Shown here: positions 1 through 13,800 of the stretch, piece after piece
Layout of the letters: every line of letters starts with the position of its first letter
Numbering within the stretch: the first letter of the stretch is position 1
Origin: Asterias rubens
Taxonomy: Eukaryota; Echinodermata; Asteroidea; Forcipulatida; Asteriidae
Reading direction: 5' to 3'
NCBI RefSeq assembly: GCF_902459465.1
Contig: NC_047063.1
Span: forward strand, 24,287,055 to 24,351,054
Length of the DNA stretch: 64,000 bases
Notes under the pieces: generated by a model
Database searches by the model: none
What the model was told of the DNA's origin: nothing
The model's input: only the letters and a program-made list of their open reading frames with translations
Position numbers and translations under genes: made by a program

Positions 1-1514
1 CACATTGATTTAACATCAAGTACGATTTGAGTTGTTGGAACTGTCAGAGTATGGAAGGGGGAAATGGGTCGACAACTTGTATCTTAAGCTCTTAGTTATC
101 TGAGAAAACACACAAAATGAAGCCACAATGACCGTTTCGCCCCATGTGAAAACCAGTTTGACTGTTAACTTTTAAAATATTCCTCTGACTTTGTTCGACT
201 TTGTGTCAAGTTGCCCTTATGTGTCAAAGGCAAAGCAAATCCCATACTTTAATAAATGTACTCTAAAAACCACACTGAAGCTACTATAAAAAAATAAACA
301 ATAAAATAGTAAGAATAGTGACATTTCTTATCCACAGCATTTCAGTTTCTAGAAATCCTTTTCAACAAAAATTGACTGGCCTTATTCATTCAGTTTTGTG
401 ACATGATACAAATTTTGAGTCATTAAAAGTTCAGAGCAGAACCTCAAGAATAAAAAGACTGCCAAAATTGGTGAGTGATCGATTTTCTGTAATTAATTAA
501 TTCTGTAATTAACTAACGAGAGGATCCAGGCAAGGGCAAGGGATGGGAGAACCTCCGACAGCACACTTCAAAAAAAAAAAAAAAAAAAAAAACATAGCTA
601 AAAACAGCCTACGGCAAGTTACAGGAATAAAAACCAAGAGAAATAAAAACGAAAACGATGATGACAAAACACTAAGGTGTGCACGCTCAAATATGGCTTT
701 AGCTTTTTTTTACTTTTCTAAAAAATAATCAATACCCACAATGTACAATGACAACTTTGGCACTGCCATTTGTCCCCCATGGTGCGAGGTGGCCACGGGT
801 CATAGCTTTGGTATCCGGTGATGGTAAACAAATATCAAGCAGAGCAGACCATTCCTTTTTGAATCTGTCCCAACCATGGGTTTGCTGGTTTGAGATGACC
901 AACTGTGGAAAGAATCAGTAAGCATTGGGGCCCTGATGCTGCTTACCGCAGTTGTCTGCGCTTACAGCATCCTGTAAAGCCCACACTTCTACACTGTAAG
1001 TGCAGAAATCTGCAGTAAGCAGATTGGTAACATTGAGCCCAGCTCATCAATGCAACTAACTCATCTTTAAACCGATTTGGGCAAAAAACAGAAAATTATC
1101 TGTATTTGATGTAAATAAGTTATAAATCAGCCGAATACAGTAAAAGCTTTCCGACTGACTGACAACTTTTAAAGAGGATTCTTTTCAATCTATTGAAAAT
1201 GAGAATAACTGCACTGTTTAGAAAACAAATTCGACAAAGCGAGATGAGCAGCTTCATAAAAAAAAAACCAGAAACACAAAAAACAGCTTTTGAACTTGCT
1301 CCTAAGTTGATACTTGGACATTTACAATCTCAAGCTTGTAGCTTTCTTGCTTTGCTAGTTCTGTGGATTGATCCTTTGCCTCCTCTAAGGGAAACAAAAG
1401 ACCTGCACCTATTTATCACTGAAGCATTACGGAACAGTCTGTATTGACACAAGTTTAGGGGGGAGGACGAGGAGGAGGGGTCAGGGGGGGGCAGTGGTGG
1501 TCTGAGTTCGGCCT
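1..1514. other. 3' flank and probable 3' UTR of the HMG-box gene
   Basis: No convincing coding exon was seen. As the downstream side of the minus-strand HMG-box gene it should hold the 3' UTR. No plus-strand TTTATT (minus AATAAA) was seen near the stop; the variant ATTAAA occurs on the minus strand at 253-248 and is a possible poly(A) signal. There is an A-run at about 571-590 and a G-rich stretch at 1456-1500 just beyond the stop codon. Bases 930-1030 carry a dispersed repeat (GCTTACCGCAG...) also seen near 47.3, 47.6 and 61.8 kb. Confidence 0.5.
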
Positions 1515-1874
1515 CTACACATCGTCCCCATATTCCAGATCATCGTCGTCTTCGTCGTCGTATTCATCGTCATCCTCGTCGTCTGGCTGCGGTGCTTGGT
1601 GATGGTGGTGCTGCTGCTGCTGCTGCTGTTGCTGCATGTGCATCCGCTGCATCTGCATCTGCTGGTGGACAGCGGCGGCCTGCGTACTGCCGTTGTAGCT
1701 GCTGCTCATGCCCAGGCCAACCTGGCTGAGGTGCTGTCGGTGCTGCTGCTGTTGTACCTGGTGTTGCTGCTGTTGAACCTGGTGTTGCTGCTGCATGGTG
1801 GCAGCCTGCATGTGACTCATGCTCGGCGGCTGTGCAGGCTGTGCTGGAGATTTGTGCGGTTCAGGAATACCTTT
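1515..1874 (-). CDS. HMG-box gene exon 5: Q/H linker and acidic tail
   Basis: Last coding exon, 119 residues to a TAG. The acceptor is ...AAAGCAG with the first codon AAA (KGIPEPHKSP). It encodes repeated QQQQHQV blocks, MQMQRMHM followed by eight Q and four H, then a tail of almost only D and E ending LEYGDDV. The CAG/CTG tract near 1615-1640 is a likely length-variable site. The antisense poly-leucine frame here is a shadow. Confidence 0.85.
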   Translation of the reverse strand, partial: KGIPEPHKSPAQPAQPPSMSHMQAATMQQQHQVQQQQHQVQQQQHRQHLSQVGLGMSSSYNGSTQAAAVHQQMQMQRMHMQQQQQQQQHHHHQAPQPDDEDDDEYDDEDDDDLEYGDDV

Positions 1875-4800
1875 CTGCTTTGAAAAGAGAAGTACAGAAA
1901 ACGTTCAGTCACCATCAGAAAAACTGTGAGAATGCCAGCTCCATTACAGTAAGTCTAACTAAATTAGATTAGCTTCATTTTTGTGAAACTCTAACACCAC
2001 CTACCCTCACAGCCAAGACCACAAAGACAGTGGCCATAAACCCTTTACACATGTTTCTCTCTATTCCTGAAAGTGGCTTTAATTTCAGAGCTATTGGGTT
2101 TTTGTCACGATCTCCTTGGTACCCTTTGAAAATATCTGTTAAAACTTGATCTTTCCTCATAAAGTTGCCACCCCCATTAAAAACAAAGTTCAGAGTATAA
2201 CCCATTTAGACACACTTAGCCCAGGCGTGTATGCTTCGTTTTTGAAAGGACAAGGGCACCAAGGGTAAATCCTATCTTGCGTTAACTCGTCCTAATTTAG
2301 GATTTGTGCAATGCATTCTTATGTCTATGGATACATAACTTAACTCATCCCAAGTCCTAAGATTAATTCTAAGTTAGGAAGAGTTTGGTGAAACCGACGA
2401 CTGATGCGACCACTACCCCTCACCTTAAGCCTCCACTCTCTCATGGCTTCCTCGTAGAGTTGATACTTGATGGCCACCTGGTCCTGGTACGGCTTCTTCT
2501 GCTGATCAGTCAGTTTATTCCACTCCTCACCGCAGATAACGGTCAGACGCTTGCCCGGTTCAAGCGGGATTCCCTTCATCTTCTTGCGGAAGTCCTCCAG
2601 GAAGAGGAAATATGCTGTGGCCGGCTTCTTGGGCTTGTCCGGGTCACGCTTCTTTGTGAACATTTCTCTCTGTGGATTGAAGGCATGGAATTGATTACCA
2701 ATATGCACGTCTGGCAATGTTTTAAGATTGACAGAATGTTGTAACAGCAAGAAAAAAAGCATTCTTAAAGAAAGTGCCAACACCGGCAGGAAAGCTGTTT
2801 CCCCTAGGCAAGATTTTACTGCAGTAAGCAACATTGCAGCAAGTGCCCAACAGCTTTATGAAGTGGGGCAGATGTGAATTGTGGTTGACTTTTTGGAAGA
2901 TGCTATACCGGACATCGCTTTTACTGTTATGGGAGACGCTAAGGTAGCAGCAAACATATCACATGACAACTAATGCATACAAGGGGCCAATTACATGGCT
3001 CAGCTTCCTGCCAAACTCTGCCCTTGTGATCCCCAATCTTCGCTAAACGTGGCAAGCAATGAATTTCTGCGCTACCTGTGTGAGTGAAGAATGCCTAGTA
3101 ATGTGGAGCACGCAAGCGCACAAGCAAAAATTCCCTGCTAACCGGTGCAATATTCTTGACTTCAGCTCGTAACTCCCTGCTTGCCTAAGTGCCGATTCTT
3201 TGGCGACAATACGTAGGACCACAAAATTGGGCCCACCACAATCAGTTTGAGTGTTGAGTAACTAAGTGGAGTTGGATTTTTTTTGGGGACCTCAATGGAC
3301 CACAGCAGGTAACACAAGAGATTTGGGGGTTGGAATCGTCTCAAAAAAATGAATCCCAAACTCACCTGGGCAAGATACCTCTCTCTGTCAGTTAACGCCA
3401 GCTCGGCATAGGGTTTCCTTTCGGTTTCATTCATGGAGGTCCACTTGGCTCCACATGCCTTTGTTATTTCACTGGCCTGGGATATAGAAAAAAAACAATT
3501 GTTTATCCATTAAGACATTTGCGAGTTATCTTTAAATAGAGTGTGGTACAATGACTTGCCTGGTCACAATTTACTAAATTTGAACTCATCAGACTATCCA
3601 GACAGTTGCCATGTTGCATGAGGCAAGCTTTTGCCATGACCAGGATTTGAACCCACACAGACACTACAATGATTTAGCCATCAGAATTTAAATTTGATGC
3701 TCTACTACACTCGGGTACTGTCACCCATCTGTGGAATTTTAAACGCTTTTTATCTTTGTGATTTATGTAAAAATATATATATATTTTTTTCCCTCTCCTT
3801 TTCGGGGACCAGACTACATTATGTACAGTGATAGGGCGTGGTGGGTAAAACCGTACAATATATATTTCTATTTGGGCGTGGTGGGTAAAACCGTACAATA
3901 TATATTTTTATATAACACCCAAGCCGATCCTTGCCATTTGATTGGAGGATTGTCCGTCACGTGATAGCAAATAAAAGTACCATTGCATGCTGAGTCACTC
4001 ACCATGCTTTTTCGTTCCACCCGAAAAGTACCATTGCACGCTGCCAGCGTGCAATGGTACTTTTCGGATGGAACGAAAAAGCTGAGTAAAAACATCACTG
4101 CGTGCGCGTCTTTGTAACGCAGCAGTGTTACTGCAAGGAATAATATTAGTAAAATTACTAATACTAGCATTTGGATTATACAATAAAAAATTGTAGGCCT
4201 ACGCTTTGTTTGTTTTGAAAGTTGTGTCTTTCAATCAAAATGACAAAGATGTACTTGGATGTTATATAAAACAAATAATGAATGTTTTTCATTCGTGCAA
4301 TGGTGCGAATATGTTCATTCGTTGAAAGCTGGAATGTTCCATTCAACTCGGCTCCGCCTCGTTGAATAGAACATTCCATCTTTCAACTCATGAACATATT
4401 CGCACCATTGCACTCATAAACATTCATTATGTGTATACTATTTCGCATTATTTTGTTCAGACACTTTTACTGACAGAATTTGACTGAACAAATCAATATT
4501 AGCCGTGTCTGTGCATACTGTGGCGATTATATCGACAATGAATGGCCTCTAGTGGATGATTCCAAAGATAAATCTTTCTTTTTAAAGAGGCAACAAAATT
4601 GAATGAAGAATCACAACTTTGTATATCAATTTTTTTTTTCAACCATGTTCAAAATTGACTTATAATTATGTTAATCAACCACAACTGGTTCGTAGCTCAC
4701 CATCACACAAAACTTTATCACAAAAAATCTTTAGAGTTGCAATGCAGTTCTGTTGTTATGCAGGGCCTAATAAAGTGACAAGGGTGTTTTTTTTCTTTCA

Positions 4801-7800
4801 TTGATATCTAGCAACTTTGTCGACCAATTGAGCTCAAATTTTTACAGGTTTGTTATTATATGCATATGTTGAGATACCCCAACTGTGAAAACTAGTCTTT
4901 GCCAATTACCAATAGTGTCCAGTGTCTTTAAAAAAATCCAACAGTTCCAAAAACCAAAGGATTCACTTTAAAATAAACCCTCAAACAAAGATGTTCCTCA
5001 ATCTTACCCGAGGAATCTGCTCTCCGTTCTTGCCGAAGTTCTTCCTGAACGCCTCCAGGTAGTAGAAGTAGCCAGTCTTGGGCTTCTTGATGTGGTCTGT
5101 TGGCTTGGGTCGTCTCTTTCTCTTCTGTTTGCCCTCCTTAGGTTTGCGCCCTCGCTTGGCCGGGGACACCATCAACTGTTGATGCTGCTGCATCATATCT
5201 GTTGGCGATGAGGGAGAGAAATAATTGGGTTTACATACGGTATGCAATTCAAAATGGTATGAAATTCCAAATTGTACGAAATTCAAAATGAGTCTGCCAT
5301 TCAGAACAAGGTTTTTTTGTAAAAAAAGGGGCACAACGATTTTCCTCTCTTCAGGGGAAATTACTATGAGAAAAATGTATTTATTCGTATTGGAACTTTG
5401 CAAAGGGCACCACAGCAAAAGCACTACACAGGGCACCACGGCGATTGTTGTGGGTGGTGGGTGCTGTGGGTTATTTGGAGGCCTGTTCATCACTTGCAGA
5501 GCAAGTATGTAGCAATATTATGTCAAACACAAAATTACATTTATGTTAAAAAGTTTGTAAAATAAAGAAAATCTCTTTTTAAGTTTTCATTAATTAATAC
5601 TGTCATTATTCACCTTTACACCTCCCGACCTTGACCCAAAATAATAAAACCCCACACAAACTGGATTTAATAAACAGGCCAAACGTGTTGAATTCATGGA
5701 GGCTCAAACAAGAAATGGAAGAAATGAGAACAGTCTTCAACTACCCACTGTCAACAAATCTGTCACCACTTCTACTTTCAATCCAAGTTTTTGTTTACAT
5801 TTTAACATGAAAAATTAAAAATGAAGTTTCATACATATACACACATTGAGAACATATTCTTAGTTAAAAATTGTGCACAACCCACATTGTAAAATTGCCT
5901 AGACCTCAATTCTTGGTGCAGACACAAGAGAAGCTGGTGGTCCGTCTACCATCCTGCCAAAATGCTGTCAATGCCAACTTTAATTCTGACATTTACAAAA
6001 ATCCATTACCAGACGGGACAGGTTTCTGTATGCAGGTAACTAAGCATTATGCATGTGTGGGAGATGTACATAGTAAAATAATCTCAGTCCACATTCGGGA
6101 CTGCCAATCCAATGCAAATACTACACCATGTACCAATTTCACTACCTAACCAACATATGGCATGTACTACTATATAGTGAATTTTGCCAACTGGGTAATG
6201 TTAAGTGTATAATAATGTGACCCATGGCTCAAAATAAACACCAGACCACAGGCCCGAGGCCAGTCATATTTAGCATTTATAAGGCCAGTAAACTTATGAC
6301 TGGACAAGTCTGTTGGTTTCTTAAAACAAACAAGACTTTTCAACTGAATATATTAAAAGACTGCCTCAGTGTGTAAGATATTGATATTAACAACTTTGCA
6401 TTAAAGGCAGTGCACACTGTTGGTAATTACTCAAAATAATTGTTGGCATAAAAACTCACTTGGTAATGAGCAATGGAGAGTTGTTGATAATATAAAACAT
6501 TGTGAGAAACTGCTCCCTCTAAAGTGATGTAGTTTTTGAGAAAGAAGTAATTTTTCACCAAAATATTTGAATTGAAAGCATCTGAAAGCAAATAAAAACT
6601 TGTGCGACAAGGGTGTTTTTTCTTCCATTATTCTCTCGCAACTTCAACAACCAATTGAGTTAAAATTTTCACAGGTCTGTTATTTTATGCATTAATGTTG
6701 AGATACACCAAGTTATAAGACTGGTCTTTGACAATTACACAAGATCTGAATAAGATATCTCTTCATGCTTGTTCAACTCATTTTGATTCTGATCTAATAA
6801 AATAAATTCTGGTCCAGTAAACATTTTGCTACAAGTACAAGCGCTGTAGTCTTAGTGGATTTTCCAACACAAAAAACTCCCCCTGTGACCCCTAAATATC
6901 TGCATCACACTTGTCACAATAGGCTACAGTATCACAATGTATAAAATTATACACCAATATTGATGTTTACCTTTAGACTGCATCATTTTGAAAACCAACT
7001 AGAAGTAGGTCAAGGTTAATGGCATTTGATATTTGAGGTCAACAACTACCCTTGCAATAATACCAATGCATACAAAACATGAGATACAGTGAGTAATTGT
7101 TCTGGTATGGTACAATGCTAAAAAAACAAAATATCAGAATTAGTTAGCATCCAGGTGCATAAATATCAGAGATGAAGGAAACTTCCTTCATGCAACACAC
7201 TCGTAAGCTGTAGTGTGTACTGCAGGTGATAACACAGAATAAATTGTGCGTTTTTTAAAAGCTTTTTTTTCAAACTGTTTTTTTTTTCTTTCTTTCAAAA
7301 TCACAAGAAAAAACAAATTTAAAAACATGTTTTTCTTAAAGCTACAGATCGCACAGTAGTTTCACACAAGGGAGTGCACAAGATTTTTGTACCTACATGT
7401 TACTGACCCTACATGTTACTGCTACAAAGTTTGACTTTGTTCGAGAAAACTTTGCCACGAATGTAGAGTAAAAAGCGCTGTTCTTTCACACAAAGCTCAT
7501 TTTTGTCTTCTGTAGTGTGAAAAGGACTTTTAAGTTGATTCAGCTAACTTCATGTAAAATTAGGACCAAGATGTTTTGGGATTATTTCTCACACATTTTT
7601 AAAAATTAAATTACTCAATATTTCACAGGATGTTGTTGGTAAGTTGTAATAAGTTTACATAATAAAAGTTGGCAATATTTATATATATATAGTTGTTCTT
7701 TTTCAATCATGTTTGCAATCACCAACGATCAATAAAATATAATAGCCAAGATTTTGTTTATTGATTTTAGTACTATTATTATTATTTTAAAGCTACACTC

Positions 7801-10800
7801 AATACAGGACAATTACATTTTGGAACATGCCTTATATGGAGACCAGGGACAAAACAATAAAGGGAAAGGCAGAATCACCTGAGGGGTTTAAATACAGGGG
7901 TTGTTCCACCACGAATTTTGTCTACAAAGGGAGGTTCTTGACAAGGTTGCATTTTATGAGAATGTGTGCAGTACATACACAAATCGTGCAATGCATTTTC
8001 TGGCATAAATGTATTGTGAGACAGAAATGTATGCACATGTTGCTGTAGAATTGTTGTGTGACACACAATGGCATCCTACACAATAAAAACAATACTTGGG
8101 GTCAAAATACCATATTAAGTTCATGTGCGTCTGCTTGGGGGGGGGGGGATGGGGAATGAACACGAATGTAGGGCCTACATGTACTGTACTTGTGTACAGA
8201 TGTAGCAGGGAAGGAATTCGTCCACCAAACTTGCCACCAATTTTTTGAAGCCAAGTTTTGACTCAACCAGTTTTGTGAACACCACAAACTAAGAAATTGA
8301 GTACGCAAATGATGATTTTTGGGTAGCAAATGATGCAATTTCATTTTGCTATGCTGTAAAAGGGAAATCATTCTCTATGTAGTACGTATACTCAGTGCTG
8401 GCAAAATGCTGTCAACATAGTTTCACAAACACTGCACCGTTAAAAAACACACTTTAATGTATTCTAGCATAAACACTGTCATTTTCATAAGCTTATTTTT
8501 TACCCAAACTGGCCAGAGATTCGGTCTTAACACACATAACAGTACTTCATATAGAATTACTAAATCACCCCTGATGCACAGCCTTAGGCTTGCCAAATTC
8601 CGACTCCAAATAGATCCAAATTACGGCCTTCTCTAACGGAGGGAAATGAAGTCAAAATCTGTTAATAATTGTCCTTTTTGAGAATGATTATACAAAGAAA
8701 ACTATATTTACATAGAGTGCAGCATGTTTGTCATGATCACTACAACGTACAGCATAGAGAAATTTGTTGTGTTCACTGTTTTACAAAAAAATGCGTTCAA
8801 ATTTTCAAGGTTTGGTTTGTTTTCCAGTGGGTTTTATATATTACATTCTTTTTTTATTTTGCAGGGTTCGATTTTTGCAGCTTCAGAAATTTTAACAATG
8901 TTTTTTTCCCTCTAAACCAAAAAACAACACAATTTAATATTGAGATCCAGAAAACAATAAATGTTTAGTTTTTGATCTAAAACTAACACTTCAGGCAGAA
9001 TCTTGTCATGCAGAACATTTCTCTTGAATCTATAAAAATGGCTGTTTAAAATGTTAACCTAAAATTTAGGATCAAAGGTGGAAAGAAAAAATAATTATTG
9101 ATTTATTTATTTGTAATGGTTTAATGCAAAATGCTACTTGATATTATGTAAGAAGACAGGCATTACATACAGTTTACATATTGACATTAAAACACTGGAA
9201 AAGCTGACCTACAGAGAAAAGATCTACGTTTTGGGGGTTGATACAAAGTTCAAAAATGATAAAGCACAAATAAAAATGGTCTATCAATGAAAGATATTGA
9301 TCCAAATCTGCGGTCGATGAACTACATGAACTAAGAAAACTTTGTTGTTTTAAGTATGACCAAGTTTCACTTGCCCTTTGACACACATAATATACCTCCA
9401 ATCAGACAATGCTACATACAATGTATTCAACTTTTACTACGAAGAGAGTAGGCCTACATGTGAATAAGCTTGGGCGATATCACGATATTATCGAAGATCG
9501 CGATATTAATTTGGAAACGATTTCGATATCGGATGGATTTGGTTTTAATCGAAATATCGATATATCGCGATAATCGCGATATCGATTAAATATCGCGATG
9601 TATTGGCTAGCTTAGACATCTTGCACCCCATGGGTTTGGAGTAAAACCAGAAGAATAGGTCATTAGAACACCTCTCTTATGCTATGACTGTCTCTTCTAC
9701 AACTTTCACTTGGAGTTTGAAGACTGATGACGTCAAATTTAATGAATCGCGATTATATCGAATATCGCGATATATTGTCGGCGATATATCGTGAATAAAA
9801 TAAATCGATATCGCCCAAGCTTACATGTGAACAACATAAATGACATTTGTTAATGCTTGTGGATGACCTTTTTGGTTGAACTTTGCACCATATTCTCTAT
9901 CAGCCTAAATCATTTTTTTGATTGAATCATTAGAATATCTCGGCTACCCAATTCTAGTGTACAATACTCTGAACAGGCTCTCCAGATGTGCATCAAGGCT
10001 CTGGCAATCAAAGAATATCATTTCTGAATGACAACAAATTGCTGAACAAGCCAACAACTTGTTAGAAGCAAATCTGCTTCTACCATAGAAGAATTGAGTT
10101 ACTTGTCAAAATGTAATTTAAAGCACAGGTGTACTTCTCTCCTTTTTCTCAAGCAAATTAAAGCCATTATACACTTTCGGTAAACAGTATTGTCCAAGTA
10201 CCACACTTCGTGTATCACAACTTATATATAAAACAACAAACCTGTGAAAATTTAGGCTCAATCGGTCATCAGAGTCGGGAGAAAATAACGGGAAAACCCA
10301 CTCTTGTTTCCGCGCGTTTCGCCGTGTCATGACATGTGTTTAAAATAAATCTGTAATTCTCGCCAACGAGAATTTATATTGTTTTACCGTTTTCTCAAAA
10401 AGTAAAGCATTTCATGGACTAATATTTCAAGAGAAGTCTTTCACCATTACCTTCTGTAAACCCTGTAAATTATTTGTAAATCTGTGAACTTTTTTTTTTT
10501 TCTGTACCGAAAGCATCCAATGGCTTTAAGACAATGCCAAGCACCAACTTTATGGTTCTTGATACAATACGCAAAAACTCATCGCTTATGAGGATACATA
10601 CAATGTATGTAGCAGAAATAATAACTTAGCATAGCATTTTCCAGGTTAGCAAGGATTAAGCGTGCTTCGCATACACCACAGCTAGCACAGAAATTTTCTG
10701 ACACTACAGCCCTGTAAGCAGTGATCGACATTTAAGCAAAGAATCCGAGCCATGAAATTTGCTCCAGCCCTTCTTAAAATTTGGGCCCTGGGTCTACTAC

Positions 10801-13800
10801 ACACCGACTCAGCAACCGTTATCTCAAGACACTACATCGGTAGCCAATACTATACTGTATGATGAACAAACAAATAAATTAAATAAGATTGACAGAAATA
10901 AATCCACAAAGCGAAAAGAATCTACTTGTACTTTTTCTTCCTGGCCAAGGACCCGACCAATAAAAAAATAAAGGAAGAAAGCGAAAAGAAAGAGAAAAAA
11001 AACCACCAATGTACACATTGTAGTATTAAGAATCTTGTCAAAAGGTTTCATCAAGACCGAGCGTGTCAACCTAACTAACAGGAAACGGGAACTGACAAAC
11101 CAAATACCGCTCATTCAAAATTCCCTCTCCACTTAATTACCTGATTATTTCTGCAGTCGGGACCCCCCTCAAACCCATGGAGAAAAGGCAAGTATGTCGT
11201 ATGGATTTTTTGTGTAATTAAGATCCGTGATTATATCCCACCACACAAGGGAGGAAAGCTCCCTCTTTGCTACCAGTGTGTATAGCTGTCAAGAGTTGCT
11301 CACACAGAAACATAAAATTATTTTTATAGGAAATGTTTTATTATTTTTTGCGGTACAGGCAACTATCATCCTACTATTATTATTTTTACTATTAGAGTCA
11401 TTCAGATCTCAAGGACCAATTCTCAATCATTTATGTAACTAGTTGTTGATGATTTTGTTTAATTCAAACAAAACCATCAACAAACTAATTACATAAATGT
11501 GGTACTTCTTCCACCACATACCTGCATCCAAAATAAACACTATATCTTTATGATTCCTTTTCAGTTCTTAAAGGTCATCGTCCAATCACAGCAATGCGAC
11601 CATCAAACCACACATTCACCTGACCTGAAACTGCTTGCGAGTACAATAACAAAACTTCCCCCCATTCATGCAAAATCAAATTTTTCAAAAAAAATCGTGG
11701 ACTTAAATTTAATTGAAAAAAGCGTAGTAGCACAGTCTGGGGGGTCACTTCGATTCGGAGGTGTTGCTAAGAGCCGTGTTTCTGCATCTTCACTCTAGAT
11801 TTTCCATAATTTTTTGAGCAAGCTTGATTACCTTCTACACATTACTTCTGGTCAGTAACTGTAAGCTTTGTTGTCTTATCCACGCAGAAAGGTAAGAGTG
11901 CCGCCTTACGGATATGCTGCTTGAGTATTCCGAGAGTAGAGTAGCCAAACGGTGACACATGACGCTAAAATTGGCATCTTCTTTGCGTCCCAAAATTACG
12001 ATTTTTAAATTTCAGGTTTAACAGAACAGCTTTAGTACGCCTAAAAAAATAAACACGGCTTGAGATTTATAAGTAGCCGATCATCACAAACACCATCTTT
12101 AAAGTATACTGCAATGCATCTTGGGAAACCGTGGGTATGTACTTTTTTTTCCAAAAAAAGTAAGCTTCACTGCATTAAATGCTACATGTATAACATAAAT
12201 GTCTTGTACACTAATTAATTTTATTATAATTATGATTATTATTACACATCAATTCTAACTGCGACAACCGAATGAGCTCAAATTTTCACAGGTTTGCGCT
12301 TTTATGCATATGTTGAGATACACCAAATGAGAAGACTGGTCTTTGACAATTACCAATAGTGTCCACTGTCTTTAAGACTAATCTTAGGACTTAGGACGAG
12401 TCCCAACCCTGCACTGTAGCATGCACACCTTAAGATTAATCCTAAGTTAGGATGAGTTACTCGTCCTCGTCCTAACTCTTTTTGAAATCGACCCCTGGTA
12501 GTGTTCATAAACAAAGCCTCTTCATTACTGACATACTGTGTCTCTTTGTCTTACCACAGGGCAAGGGTCCAACTGCGACGCTAGAAAAAGTGACATCAAA
12601 TAAGAGTGGCATCAAAGAAGAAGCAACATATTTGAACTTTGTGGAATCAATCAACAAACTACAACGCAAAGAACTGTGTGTTTAAAAAGATGCGTCTACC
12701 ACCCAGTTTGCCTTTATAATTTATTCTTATCTGACCCCCCTTCAATTACCTTCCGAAAGCCCAACCCCCTTGACCCATTGGCTGGTACTAACAATACCTA
12801 CCGTATCAGTTATTGAATGTACCAGTGAATTTCCTCAAGAGACACTCTCAGCCAGTACACTAACCACGCAAAACAAATTACACAGGATCAGGATAATAAT
12901 TTTCTTATTTGATTTTTTTTCCTGTTATTTTTGCAGTTATTTTCTCATTTCATTATTTTTTATTCACCCCCCCCCCCCTTCTCGTTCTCTTTCTCCACCA
13001 TCTTCATTTTCTTCTCTAGCCTCACAACACAGCTACATCAGTCATAATGCAATAGAGTACGATGGCCCATATAGTATACGGTTTATAGCGGAATCAACTG
13101 AGTAAACAGAGCACGTCTGCATTCTCTGACCATGTATATCCACCGTAAAAAAGGTTTTCAAGTAATGGGAATAGGCAATCACGCTCGATTTTGTGCATTT
13201 CTATTTCAACGGGTGTAACACTATAGTGCAGAATCGCCTGTAACACGATACTATAAAGTAATTCACTGGATTATTTTTGCTGGTTCTTCAGGACCATACG
13301 GCTGTTTCGTGCATGTCGCCGTGCCTGCCCTAGTGCAGAGTTTGATGGCGACTGCACTGTGGGGCAGCAAACAGCAGTCTGGCAGCGCAGGCAAGCACTA
13401 ATTCAGGAGATTAAAGTCTGTGAGTGAGCAACATGGAAAAATTTAGTGTCACTTTCAAGTAGGGATTATTGGGAGGGTGACTCACCCCCGAAATGACCTA
13501 TAGATGTTTCCTGTTATAAGGATAGGCAAGGAATGATCCAATTGCGGGAGGGGAACAACTTGTTTCTGGGGTGATTACTTTATTAAACAACTGTACATGA
13601 TCATAAAGCCATGAAAGAGTGAGACACAGAGTGTTTACTCCGGCAAATATGTTGAAATTAACTTGTGCGGTGTGTGTTGTGCTAACCTAGTTTTTTTAAA
13701 TATTGTCTGCGGTTTGAGTACAAGTGATAAAAAGCTGACGTCCCAAGCTCAACTCTCAGCTCAACCTGTTGACCATGATTCTTAATTCCTTGATATTTGT

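Noticed and set aside
1596..1883. Plus-strand leucine-rich frame, possible signal or membrane protein
   Set aside because: It is the antisense of the CAG/CAC-rich HMG-box exon 5; poly-Leu arises from CTG repeats.
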